Origin: JBBQBQ01 sp038317685
GTDB lineage: Bacteria > Desulfobacterota > Desulfuromonadia > Desulfuromonadales > DDH964
Length of the DNA stretch: 11,496 nucleotides
NCBI GenBank assembly: GCA_038317685.1
Contig: JBBQBQ010000100.1
Location: forward strand, 1-11,496
Direction: 5' to 3'
Shown here one piece after another: positions 1 through 5,928 of this stretch. The number at the start of each line of letters is the position of its first letter. Within the stretch, counting starts at the first letter, position 1. A program made the translations under genes and the position numbers. A model generated the notes under the pieces. It did no database searches. It worked only from the letters and a program-made list of their open reading frames with translations, and had not been told where the DNA came from.

Positions 1-348
1 GGCGGCGACGACCTCTTCACGGGACTGAAAGAGGGCACACTTGACCGCCAGGTCCTCGATGATCGCCTCGATGACGATCCCGCAGGCGGCGAGATCGTTC
101 AAGCTCTCGGCGCTGCTCACCCGCCCGCAGGCGGCCGCCGCGGCCTCGGCACTGAGCTTACCTTTTTCGGCAAGTCGCTTGATCATCCCGGCGACGAAAT
201 CGCAGGCTTCCTGCGAGGCGCCTTCCCGGGTATCGAAAAGCAGGACGCTGACCCCGGCCAGGGCGGCGATCTGGGCGATCCCCCGGCCCATGGCCCCGGC
301 ACCGACGATCCCCATGGAGAGATTGGCAAAGTCTGGAGCAACACTCAT
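1..348 (-). CDS. 3-hydroxyacyl-CoA dehydrogenase, N-terminal part (runs off left edge)
   Basis: The product would oxidise an L-3-hydroxyacyl-CoA to the 3-ketoacyl-CoA with NAD+, the third step of beta-oxidation. Only the first 116 residues are present; the rest lies beyond base 1. The sequence shows a Rossmann dinucleotide-binding loop GAGAMG at residues 16-21, followed by an acidic end of beta-2 (LLFDTR). A later VIEAIIED stretch matches the conserved V-E-A-x-x-E motif of the 3-hydroxybutyryl-CoA dehydrogenase family (PaaH/Hbd/FadB type). The start at 348 lies 5 bp after the stop of the enoyl-CoA hydratase gene, and its ribosome site (AGGGGAGA) overlaps the end of that gene, so the two are almost certainly co-transcribed and translationally coupled. 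Family assignment is firm; the substrate chain length cannot be read from this fragment. Confidence 0.88.
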   Translation of the reverse strand, partial: MSVAPDFANLSMGIVGAGAMGRGIAQIAALAGVSVLLFDTREGASQEACDFVAGMIKRLAEKGKLSAEAAAAACGRVSSAESLNDLAACGIVIEAIIEDLAVKCALFQSREEVVAA

Positions 349-353
349 AAATA

Positions 354-1124
354 TTATCTCCCCTGGTAAACTGCTTTACGCTTTTCGAAAAAGGCCGCCA
401 TCCCCTCTTTCTGGTCTTTTGAATCGAAGAGGAGCTGAAAGGCCTTGCGCTCCAGCATCAGGGCCGTCTCGAGCGGCGCATCCTGGCCGGCCAGAACGAC
501 TTCCTTCATCGCCTCCACCGCCAGAGGGGGCATCCTGGCAATCTGTTTGGCGAGCTTCAGAGCCGTCTCCAGCACCTCGGCGTCGGGAACGACTTCGCTG
601 ACCAGCCCCATGGCGAAGGCCTCCCGCCCCGAAACCGCCTGGCCGGTCAGGATCATCTTCATGGTCTGGTACTTGCCGACCGCCCGCAGCAAGCGCTGGG
701 TGCCGCCGGCGCCGGGCATGATCCCGACCTTGACTTCGGGCTGGGCGAAACTGGCCGATTCGCCGGCGACGATGATGTCGGCATGCATGGCCAATTCACA
801 GCCGCCCCCCCAGGCGTAGCCGTTGACCGCCGCGATGACCGGTTTGGGACAACCGGAGATCGCCTGCCAAAGGAGATGGACCCGCCGCAGCATGACGTCG
901 AGGGCTCCACTCCCGGCGAGTTCCCGCAGGTCGGCGCCCGCGGCAAAGGCCGACTCGTCACCGGTCAGGACGATACACCGGACCTGCGGATCCCGTCCCA
1001 GTACCGTGAAATGCTCGGCCAGCAGTTGACGCACCTCGCTGTTCAGCGCATTCTTGGCTTCGGGCCGATTGATTCTCAACAGGATGACCCCCTCGCAGGG
1101 GCGTTCCAGCAGAACTGATGACAT
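354..1124 (-). CDS. Enoyl-CoA hydratase/isomerase (crotonase family)
   Basis: A 256-residue crotonase-fold enzyme, the usual family length, expected to hydrate a trans-2-enoyl-CoA to the 3-hydroxyacyl-CoA in the cytoplasm. Visible motifs are the oxyanion-hole segment FAAGADL at residues 60-66, then GGGCELAMHADI with Glu110, and QPEVKVGIMPGAGGTQRL with Glu130. Glu110 and Glu130 sit where rat crotonase has its catalytic pair Glu144 and Glu164, and both are kept, so true hydratase activity is likely. I chose the ATG at 1124 rather than the upstream one at 1220 because GGAGG lies 7 bases before it, the protein then begins as family members do, and the 1220 start would fall inside the operator. 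It is the first gene of a leftward operon with the 3-hydroxyacyl-CoA dehydrogenase, opposite the acyl-CoA dehydrogenase. Confidence 0.93.
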   Translation of the reverse strand: MSSVLLERPCEGVILLRINRPEAKNALNSEVRQLLAEHFTVLGRDPQVRCIVLTGDESAFAAGADLRELAGSGALDVMLRRVHLLWQAISGCPKPVIAAVNGYAWGGGCELAMHADIIVAGESASFAQPEVKVGIMPGAGGTQRLLRAVGKYQTMKMILTGQAVSGREAFAMGLVSEVVPDAEVLETALKLAKQIARMPPLAVEAMKEVVLAGQDAPLETALMLERKAFQLLFDSKDQKEGMAAFFEKRKAVYQGR

Positions 1125-1214
1125 ATACAAACCTCCGGGAAGCTGTGCCTTGTGGCAGCGGGAGAGTCCCTCCCCGTCCAACCTTCGCGGCCGAAATCGT
1201 GGGCGCACCTTGGA

Positions 1215-1236
1215 TTGCATACAATGTTACATGCAA
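1215..1236. promoter_or_regulatory. Operator A: tandem 10-bp motif at the enoyl-CoA hydratase promoter
   Basis: Two copies of a near-palindromic 10-mer, TTGCATACAA (1215-1224) and TTACATGCAA (1227-1236), start 12 bp apart with a 2-bp gap. They also form a larger inverted repeat, TTGCAT...ATGCAA. The pair covers the predicted start site of the leftward promoter (about 1233), which suits a repressor. The same arrangement recurs at 1369-1390 and 7227-7261. The binding protein is not encoded in the window. The 10-mer differs by one base from TTGTATACAA, a form seen in some FadR-subfamily GntR operators, but a TetR-type regulator is equally possible. Confidence 0.72.
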
Positions 1237-1239
1237 AGT

Positions 1240-1268
1240 AATTTATCGGCCAGCGCCTTCTTTGTCAA
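1240..1268 (-). promoter_or_regulatory. Sigma70-type promoter for the enoyl-CoA hydratase operon
   Basis: Read on the minus strand there is a perfect -35 box TTGACA (1268-1263), a 17-bp spacer and a -10 box TAAATT (1245-1240), matching the -10 consensus at four of six bases. The predicted start at about 1233 falls inside operator A, giving a leader of roughly 110 bases before the ATG at 1124. Confidence 0.7.
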
Positions 1269-1330
1269 GAAATAATTTTCTCAAATCTTTGCTCCCTGCA
1301 CCCCCGGGGATGGCTCCTCGGGGAGTAAAA

Positions 1331-1347
1331 ATCCCTTGACAAGGGAT
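1331..1347. repeat. Perfect inverted repeat over the acyl-CoA dehydrogenase -35 box
   Basis: ATCCCTT and AAGGGAT form perfect 7-bp arms around the 3-base centre GAC. The repeat includes the TTGACA -35 box (1336-1341), so it could be a second operator distinct from the TTRCATRYAA sites. It has no counterpart at the other two promoters and may be chance. Confidence 0.35.
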
Positions 1348-1364
1348 CCGGAGTTTTGTAATTT
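1336..1364 (+). promoter_or_regulatory. Sigma70-type promoter for the acyl-CoA dehydrogenase operon
   Basis: A perfect -35 box TTGACA (1336-1341) is followed by an AT-rich -10 region. TAATTT (1359-1364) gives a 17-bp spacer, and the overlapping TGTAAT (1357-1362) matches the consensus better at a 15-bp spacer. The start site should fall near 1369-1371, at the left edge of operator B, leaving a 5' leader of about 150 bases. Within that leader GCTCCC/GGGAGC (1424-1440) could form a small 6-bp hairpin. Confidence 0.65.
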
Positions 1365-1368
1365 CAAT

Positions 1369-1390
1369 TTACATGTAATTTTGCATACAA
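1369..1390. promoter_or_regulatory. Operator B: tandem 10-bp motif at the acyl-CoA dehydrogenase promoter
   Basis: TTACATGTAA (1369-1378, a perfect palindrome) and TTGCATACAA (1381-1390) again start 12 bp apart with a 2-bp gap (TT). The second copy is identical to the first copy of operator A. The pair begins at or just after the predicted start site, as expected for repression by a protein that senses a pathway acyl-CoA. The ligand is inferred only from the regulated genes. Confidence 0.72.
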
Positions 1391-1519
1391 TAACCGGAAT
1401 TTTACCTGGTGTCGGATCCAGCCGCTCCCTAGAGGGGAGCCGCTCCGGTGCTACCGACCCTTTGCATCCATTAAAACCAATTCCATGCCGGGAACCCGGC
1501 AAGCCTGGGAGGAAGAGTC

Positions 1520-2671
1520 ATGATCAACGACGAAACAACCTTGAACGTCATGGTCGAAACCGTTGCACGTTTCGTCAAGGAACGGTTGATCCCCATTGAG
1601 GAGGAGGTTTCCGAGTCCGATCACATCCCCGAGGAAATCATCGACGAGATGCGCGAACTCGGTCTTTTCGGGCTCTCGATTCCGGAAGAATATGGCGGAC
1701 TCGGCCTGACCCTCGAAGAGGAGATGCTGGTCATCTTCGAACTCTGCCACGCGGCACCGGCCTTCCGCTCGGTGATCGGCACCAATGTCGGCATCGGCTC
1801 GCTCGGCATCACCTTCGACGGTACCGAGGAGCAGAAGCTGAAGTACCTGCCGCGACTGGCCTCCGGGGAACTGATCGCCTCCTTCTGCCTGACCGAACCC
1901 GAGGCCGGTTCCGATGCCGCCTCGCTGCGCACCAGCGCGGTTCGGGACGGCGACCACTATCTCCTCAACGGCACCAAGCGCTTCATCACCAACGCTCCGG
2001 AGGCCGGCCTCTTTTCCGTCTTCGCCCGCACCGACCCGTCTGAAAAAGGCGCCCGTGGCGTCAGCGGCTTTCTGGTTGAAGCCGGCACGCCAGGCCTCTC
2101 CCTCGGCAAGAATGAGAAGAAGATGGGCCAGTGGGGAGGACATGTCTGTGACGTGATCTTCGAAAACTGCCGGGTTCCCGCAGACGCCATCATCGGCGCC
2201 AGGGAGGGCCAGGGTTTCAAGACCGCCATGAAGGTTCTCGACAAGTCCCGAACCCACATTGCGGCGGTCTGTGTCGGCGCCGCCGAGCGGGTCATCCAGG
2301 AATCCCTCAACTACGCCCTTGACCGCAAACAGTTCGGCAAACTGATCGGCGAATTCCAGATGATCCAGGCGATGCTCGCCGACTGCAAGTCCGAAGCTTA
2401 TGCCGCCCGCTGCATGGTTCTCGACGCCGCCCGCAAATACGACCTGAAGAAGAACATCAGCCTGGAAGCCTCCTGTGCTAAGCTCTTCGCTTCGGAAATG
2501 GTCTGCCGGGTCGCCGACCGGGGAGTGCAAATTCACGGCGGCTACGGTTACACCCGCGAGTACGCGGTGGAGCGCTTCTTCCGCGACATGCGTCTCTTCC
2601 GTATTTTCGAAGGGACGAGTCAGATCCAGCAGACGATCATCGCCAAGAACATGATGAGGAATGCCCGCTGA
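1520..2671 (+). CDS. Acyl-CoA dehydrogenase (FAD-dependent)
   Basis: A 383-residue flavoenzyme of usual family length that introduces the alpha-beta double bond into an acyl-CoA and passes electrons to electron-transfer flavoprotein. Signature 1 is seen as CLTEPEAGSDAAS at residues 123-135, and signature 2 begins QIHGGYGYTREY at residue 337. The catalytic base is Glu364 in FEGTSQIQ, where short- and medium-chain dehydrogenases carry theirs (MCAD Glu376). A strong ribosome site (GGGAGGAAG) ends 4 bases before the ATG. It faces the hydratase and hydroxyacyl-CoA dehydrogenase genes across a shared control region, so the three enzymes supply the first three steps of one beta-oxidation-type route. 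Exact substrate is not visible; straight-chain, branched or alicyclic acyl-CoA are all possible. Confidence 0.93.
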   Translation: MINDETTLNVMVETVARFVKERLIPIEEEVSESDHIPEEIIDEMRELGLFGLSIPEEYGGLGLTLEEEMLVIFELCHAAPAFRSVIGTNVGIGSLGITFDGTEEQKLKYLPRLASGELIASFCLTEPEAGSDAASLRTSAVRDGDHYLLNGTKRFITNAPEAGLFSVFARTDPSEKGARGVSGFLVEAGTPGLSLGKNEKKMGQWGGHVCDVIFENCRVPADAIIGAREGQGFKTAMKVLDKSRTHIAAVCVGAAERVIQESLNYALDRKQFGKLIGEFQMIQAMLADCKSEAYAARCMVLDAARKYDLKKNISLEASCAKLFASEMVCRVADRGVQIHGGYGYTREYAVERFFRDMRLFRIFEGTSQIQQTIIAKNMMRNAR

Positions 2672-2727
2672 TCACCAGCAAAAGGACAGGTTTGAACCTC
2701 CCATCCCCCCCGACCGAGGACAGGCAC

Positions 2728-3171
2728 ATGCAACGTGGCACCATAATCGCCGTTTGTCGCAGCAACAGCAAGGGTGAAAAGAAGCAGGATATCGGGTGCG
2801 GCGAACTCATCGCCAATCTGGGGCTGAAGGGCGACGCCCATGCCGTTAGCGGTCACCGCCAGCTCAGCCTCCTGGCTCAGGAGAGCATCGACAAAATGGT
2901 GGCCATGGGACTCAAGGTCGGCCCGGGCGACTTCGCCGAGAATCTCACCACCACCGGCATCGACCTGATGACCCTGCCGATCGGCAGCCGCCTGCGAATC
3001 GGCCAGACGATCCTCCTCGAGATCACCCAGATCGGCAAGGAATGTCACACCCGGTGCAACATCTATCACCAGGCCGGCGACTGCGTCATGCCCAAAGAGG
3101 GAGTCTTTGCCGTCATCAAATCCGGCGGCCAGGTCAGCACCGGAGACTCAATCAGCGTCGTCAATCCGTAG
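2728..3171 (+). CDS. MOSC-domain protein (molybdenum-cofactor-linked)
   Basis: A 147-residue protein consisting essentially of one MOSC domain, the beta-strand-rich module named after the C-terminal domain of molybdenum cofactor sulfurase. Standalone MOSC proteins are thought to handle sulfur or the cofactor. The features are GLKGDAH (residues 32-38), GDFAENLTTTGIDL (67-80) and a conserved region from GKECHTRC to GDCVMPKEGVF (103-127) holding Cys106, Cys110 and Cys119. The ATG at 2728 is preferred because GAGGA lies 7 bases upstream; an in-frame TTG at 2692 would add 12 residues. It follows the acyl-CoA dehydrogenase after 56 bp and precedes the MFS gene by 16 bp, so it is probably in that operon. 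Why it is there is unclear, since its neighbours do not need molybdenum. Confidence 0.85.
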   Translation: MQRGTIIAVCRSNSKGEKKQDIGCGELIANLGLKGDAHAVSGHRQLSLLAQESIDKMVAMGLKVGPGDFAENLTTTGIDLMTLPIGSRLRIGQTILLEITQIGKECHTRCNIYHQAGDCVMPKEGVFAVIKSGGQVSTGDSISVVNP

Positions 3172-3187
3172 AGAAGGGTCCACGACC

Positions 3188-4393
3188 ATGCGTCCAGCGG
3201 CCTTCGGGCGGGGCGAACTGATCTCCCTCCTCTTTCTCACGGCGATCTTCTTTCTGAACTTCACCGCGCGGGTCCTCCCCTCCCCGCTCAGTCCGGTCCT
3301 GGAAGAGGCCTTCGGCATCTCCCATGCCGGCTCGGGGCTCCTCTTCCTGCTGATTTCCGTCGGCTTTCTGACCGGCATGCTCGGCGCCCTGTTCCTGGCC
3401 GGCCGCGCCACCCACCGGCAGATCATCCTCGGCTCGGTCCTTGGTCTCGGTTTGGCATTGATCGCCACCTCCTGCGCCAACACCTTTTGGCAGCTCCAGC
3501 TCGCCATGTTCGGCATCGGCCTGACGACCGGGGTCTACCTCCCCTCGGCGCTGCCGTCCCTGACCGCCCTGATCCCTTCGTCCCACTGGGGCAAGGCCAT
3601 CGGCATCCATGAGTTGGCACCGAGCCTGGCCTTCATCTCAGCTCCGATCCTGGCTGAACTGGCGTTGACCGGCACCTCCTGGCGCAGCCCCTTCCTCGGC
3701 ACCGGAGTGGCGGTCTTTCTCCTCGCCGGCCTCTACGGCCGCTACGGGGAGGGCGGACGGTTCCCGGCCCGGCACCTGCGGCGGGAGTCCTTCCGGGGGG
3801 TCCTCGGCAACGGGAAATTCTGGCTCTTTTTCCTCCTCTTCTCCCTCGGCATCTGCGGGTCCATCGGCACCTACTCGATGCTGACTCTGTTTCTGGTCAA
3901 GGTCCACGGCATCGAACGCCCCGTCGCCAATTCGCTCCTCTCCCTGTCGCGCATCGCCACCCTCGCCACCATCCTCCTCGGCGGGTGGGGGGCCGACCGC
4001 CTCGGCAACCGGCGCATGATGGGGGCGGCCCTCTTTGCCACCGGAACGGTCACCGCCCTGCTTGGCCTGAGTTCTGGACCGTGGCTCTACCTGTGCTTTT
4101 TTGTCCAGCCGATGTTGGCGGTCTGCTTCTTCCCCGCCGCCTACGCCGCGCTCTCCGCCTCGGTCCCGGTCGAACACCGGCCGATGGCCGTCTCCCTGAC
4201 CCTCCCCGGCGCCTTCCTGATCGGCGCCGGCGCCATCCCGGCCGCCATCGGCGTCCTCGGGGATGCCGGCCTCTTCCAGCTCGGCTTCATCGGGGCCGGA
4301 GTTCTGATGGCCGGCGGCGGTCTGCTTTGCCTGCTGCTCTTCAACCTGACCCCGACTCCGGTCCAGCCCCCCCTTGCCAAGGCCCTCCCCTGA
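3188..4393 (+). CDS. Major facilitator superfamily transporter
   Basis: A 401-residue integral membrane protein with about twelve hydrophobic segments, the standard MFS size. The loop between helices 8 and 9 carries GADRLGNRR (residues 268-276), a good match to MFS motif A (G-x-x-x-D-R-x-G-R-R). The equivalent loop between helices 2 and 3 (GRATHRQ, from residue 72) is degenerate. The ATG at 3188 has AAGGG 9 bases upstream, and the first helix then begins about ten residues in. The start is 16 bp after the MOSC gene, so the two are likely co-transcribed. The substrate is unknown; co-location with acyl-CoA metabolism suggests an organic acid, but nothing in the sequence fixes this. Confidence 0.85.
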   Translation: MRPAAFGRGELISLLFLTAIFFLNFTARVLPSPLSPVLEEAFGISHAGSGLLFLLISVGFLTGMLGALFLAGRATHRQIILGSVLGLGLALIATSCANTFWQLQLAMFGIGLTTGVYLPSALPSLTALIPSSHWGKAIGIHELAPSLAFISAPILAELALTGTSWRSPFLGTGVAVFLLAGLYGRYGEGGRFPARHLRRESFRGVLGNGKFWLFFLLFSLGICGSIGTYSMLTLFLVKVHGIERPVANSLLSLSRIATLATILLGGWGADRLGNRRMMGAALFATGTVTALLGLSSGPWLYLCFFVQPMLAVCFFPAAYAALSASVPVEHRPMAVSLTLPGAFLIGAGAIPAAIGVLGDAGLFQLGFIGAGVLMAGGGLLCLLLFNLTPTPVQPPLAKALP

Positions 4394-4506
4394 CCGGTTC
4401 TTCCCGGCCGGAAGCTCGGCACAGAAAGACGTTGACAGCCGGGAATGAAATGTTTTCACTGCCAGGGGGAAGCTTACGGCAACAGGATTTTCGGAGGTGA
4501 GGCGGG

Positions 4507-4672
4507 ATGGAGAAGTTTTTCAGACTGGCCGAAGCCAAAACCACCATCGGGCGGGAACTGGTCGGAGGGACCACGACCTTTCTGGCCATGACCTACATCT
4601 TCTTCGTCGACCCGGCGATCCTCGGCGACGCCGGCATGGACCGGGCCGCCCTGGTCACCGCCACGGTGGTTC
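4507..4672 (+). pseudogene. NCS2-family permease, N-terminal remnant
   Basis: The first ~54 codons closely resemble the start of NCS2 (AzgA-like xanthine/uracil/adenine) permeases: MEKFF at the start, GGTTTFLAMTYIFFVDPAIL (residues 20-39) as the first membrane segment, then AGMDRAALVTAT. Family members are about 430-450 residues. Here the similarity stops near base 4670 and the frame continues into unrelated residues ending at 4752, which lie antisense to the thioesterase gene. The start has a good ribosome site (GGAGG, 9 bases before the ATG). Upstream there is a TTGACA (4432-4437) and a small inverted repeat TGAAA/TTTCA (4446-4458), so control elements of a once-intact gene may survive. A deletion is the simplest explanation; an assembly join is the alternative. 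Confidence 0.75.
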
Positions 4673-5077
4673 AGCCCCCCTTGCCGGGATCGGCAAAACG
4701 GGCCGCAAACCCTGGGGTATCGGCACGATGGCCCGGGTCTTCATCTCCATGACGACACTCGTCACCACCCCATCCACCGCCAGCTCGCCGTCTCCCCGCC
4801 GGATCTCCTGCTCGACCTTGAAACTTTTCTTCCCGTAGGAGAGGGTCCGGGTCAAGACCCGCAGCACCTCCCCGAGAAAACATTCCCGCCGGAAATTCAC
4901 GTTGAGATTCACCACCACCGTGCCGAAACGATCCACCCCCTCGGTGGTTCGCAGCCCCCAGCGGGCATAAAGATCGATACGCGCCCGCTGCAGGAATTCC
5001 AGCGCCTGCACGTGATTGAGGTGGCCGATTTCGTCGGTGTGCTCAGGCAGGACTTCGATACGCAGCTCAGACTCCAT
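4655..5077 (-). CDS. Acyl-CoA thioesterase, hot-dog fold (4HBT/YbgC-like)
   Basis: A 140-residue protein with the hot-dog thioesterase pattern HTDEIGHLNHVQALEFLQRA near the N terminus. Asp15 is at the position of the catalytic aspartate of 4-hydroxybenzoyl-CoA thioesterase-like enzymes. It would hydrolyse an acyl-CoA to free acid and CoA in the cytoplasm. I chose the ATG at 5077, with AAGGA 9 bases upstream, over one at 5101 that has no ribosome site. The final ten or so residues (ARGAEPPWR) are encoded by DNA overlapping the truncated permease fragment on the other strand, so the natural C terminus may have been replaced when that junction formed; the core domain is complete. It lies 103 bp after the TauE-type gene on the same strand, likely the last gene of that operon. 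Confidence 0.82.
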   Translation of the reverse strand: MESELRIEVLPEHTDEIGHLNHVQALEFLQRARIDLYARWGLRTTEGVDRFGTVVVNLNVNFRRECFLGEVLRVLTRTLSYGKKSFKVEQEIRRGDGELAVDGVVTSVVMEMKTRAIVPIPQGLRPVLPIPARGAEPPWR

Positions 5078-5180
5078 GACGCGGTATCCTTTCTGATTCA
5101 AAGATCGTCGACGGAAAAGGATGCCCCGTCAATCGTGACAAGAAACCTCCTGGCCTTGCATGGTCACTCCATTTTTGGCA

Positions 5181-5921
5181 TTAGAGCAGATAGTACAGGG
5201 CCAGAAGCACCATGGAGAGGCCGACCAATCGGGCGAAGCCCGCTTCGTCGACCCGCTGCATCAAAAGCGCCCGCCCGACCCGGGTGCCGAGGATGGCCGC
5301 CAGGCCTGCCGGCAGGAGCCGGACCACGAGATTCCAGTCCAGGGAACCAACCCTGGCGAAAAAGGCGACCTTGAGAACATTCAGGGAAAAGTGAATCACG
5401 GCCATGGTGCCGACGGTCCGCAGCCGACCCAGACCCCGCCGGCTGCAGAGACAATAGTACATCGGCCCGCCGCCATGCAGCAAGGCCGAGAGGAACCCTC
5501 CGGCCAGGGGATAGGCTTCTTCCGGCAGGGTCAGAAGCGCCTGCCGGCGAATCCGGATCACTCCGACCGCAGTCGCCAGGAGGACCACCCCGTAGACCTT
5601 TTCCAGCCACCCTGATTCGACCCACAACAAAGTCGCGAAGCCAACTCCGAGCCCTGGAAGGGAGAGGAGGAAACCGAAGCGCCAGGTTGGCCAGTCGATA
5701 TCCCGGAAGTACCACAGGACCTTGGAACTGGACGTGACCAGGAAGATCAGGGCACCGATGGCCAGGGCCTCGGGAAGCGGCAGAAAAATCGCCAAAAGGG
5801 GGGTCAGCAGCAGCCCGGCGCCAAAACCGACGACGGCGGTGACCAGAGCGCTGACAAAGGACAGAACGGCGATGGCGGCCGGTGGACCGAACTCCGCGAG
5901 GCCTGGGGAAAATGCCGTCAT
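5181..5921 (-). CDS. Sulfite exporter TauE/SafE family membrane protein
   Basis: A 246-residue, very hydrophobic protein with about seven or eight membrane segments, matching the TauE/SafE (formerly DUF81) family in size. The repeated-half architecture is visible: VVGFGAGLLLTPLLAIF near the N terminus, then a second half starting around GGFLSALLHGGGP. Members move small sulfur-containing or organic anions such as sulfite or sulfoacetate; the substrate here is not determinable. The ATG at 5921 is 7 bp after the stop of the U32-family gene and lacks a clear ribosome site, so translation is probably coupled to that gene. Its place in an operon whose promoter carries the shared acyl-CoA-gene operator suggests export of a pathway-related anion, which is an inference. 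Confidence 0.82.
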   Translation of the reverse strand: MTAFSPGLAEFGPPAAIAVLSFVSALVTAVVGFGAGLLLTPLLAIFLPLPEALAIGALIFLVTSSSKVLWYFRDIDWPTWRFGFLLSLPGLGVGFATLLWVESGWLEKVYGVVLLATAVGVIRIRRQALLTLPEEAYPLAGGFLSALLHGGGPMYYCLCSRRGLGRLRTVGTMAVIHFSLNVLKVAFFARVGSLDWNLVVRLLPAGLAAILGTRVGRALLMQRVDEAGFARLVGLSMVLLALYYLL

Positions 5922-5928
5922 GGGGTGG

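Noticed and set aside
1451..2536. 361-codon open frame on the minus strand opposite the acyl-CoA dehydrogenase
   Set aside because: It is a mirror frame of a clearly identified enzyme gene, is rich in Gly, Asp and Glu with no motifs, and would run into the divergent control region.
3638..4459. 273-codon open frame on the minus strand opposite the MFS gene
   Set aside because: Its low-complexity Gly/Glu/Gln-rich translation is the antisense of a hydrophobic membrane protein; there is no ribosome site or homology.
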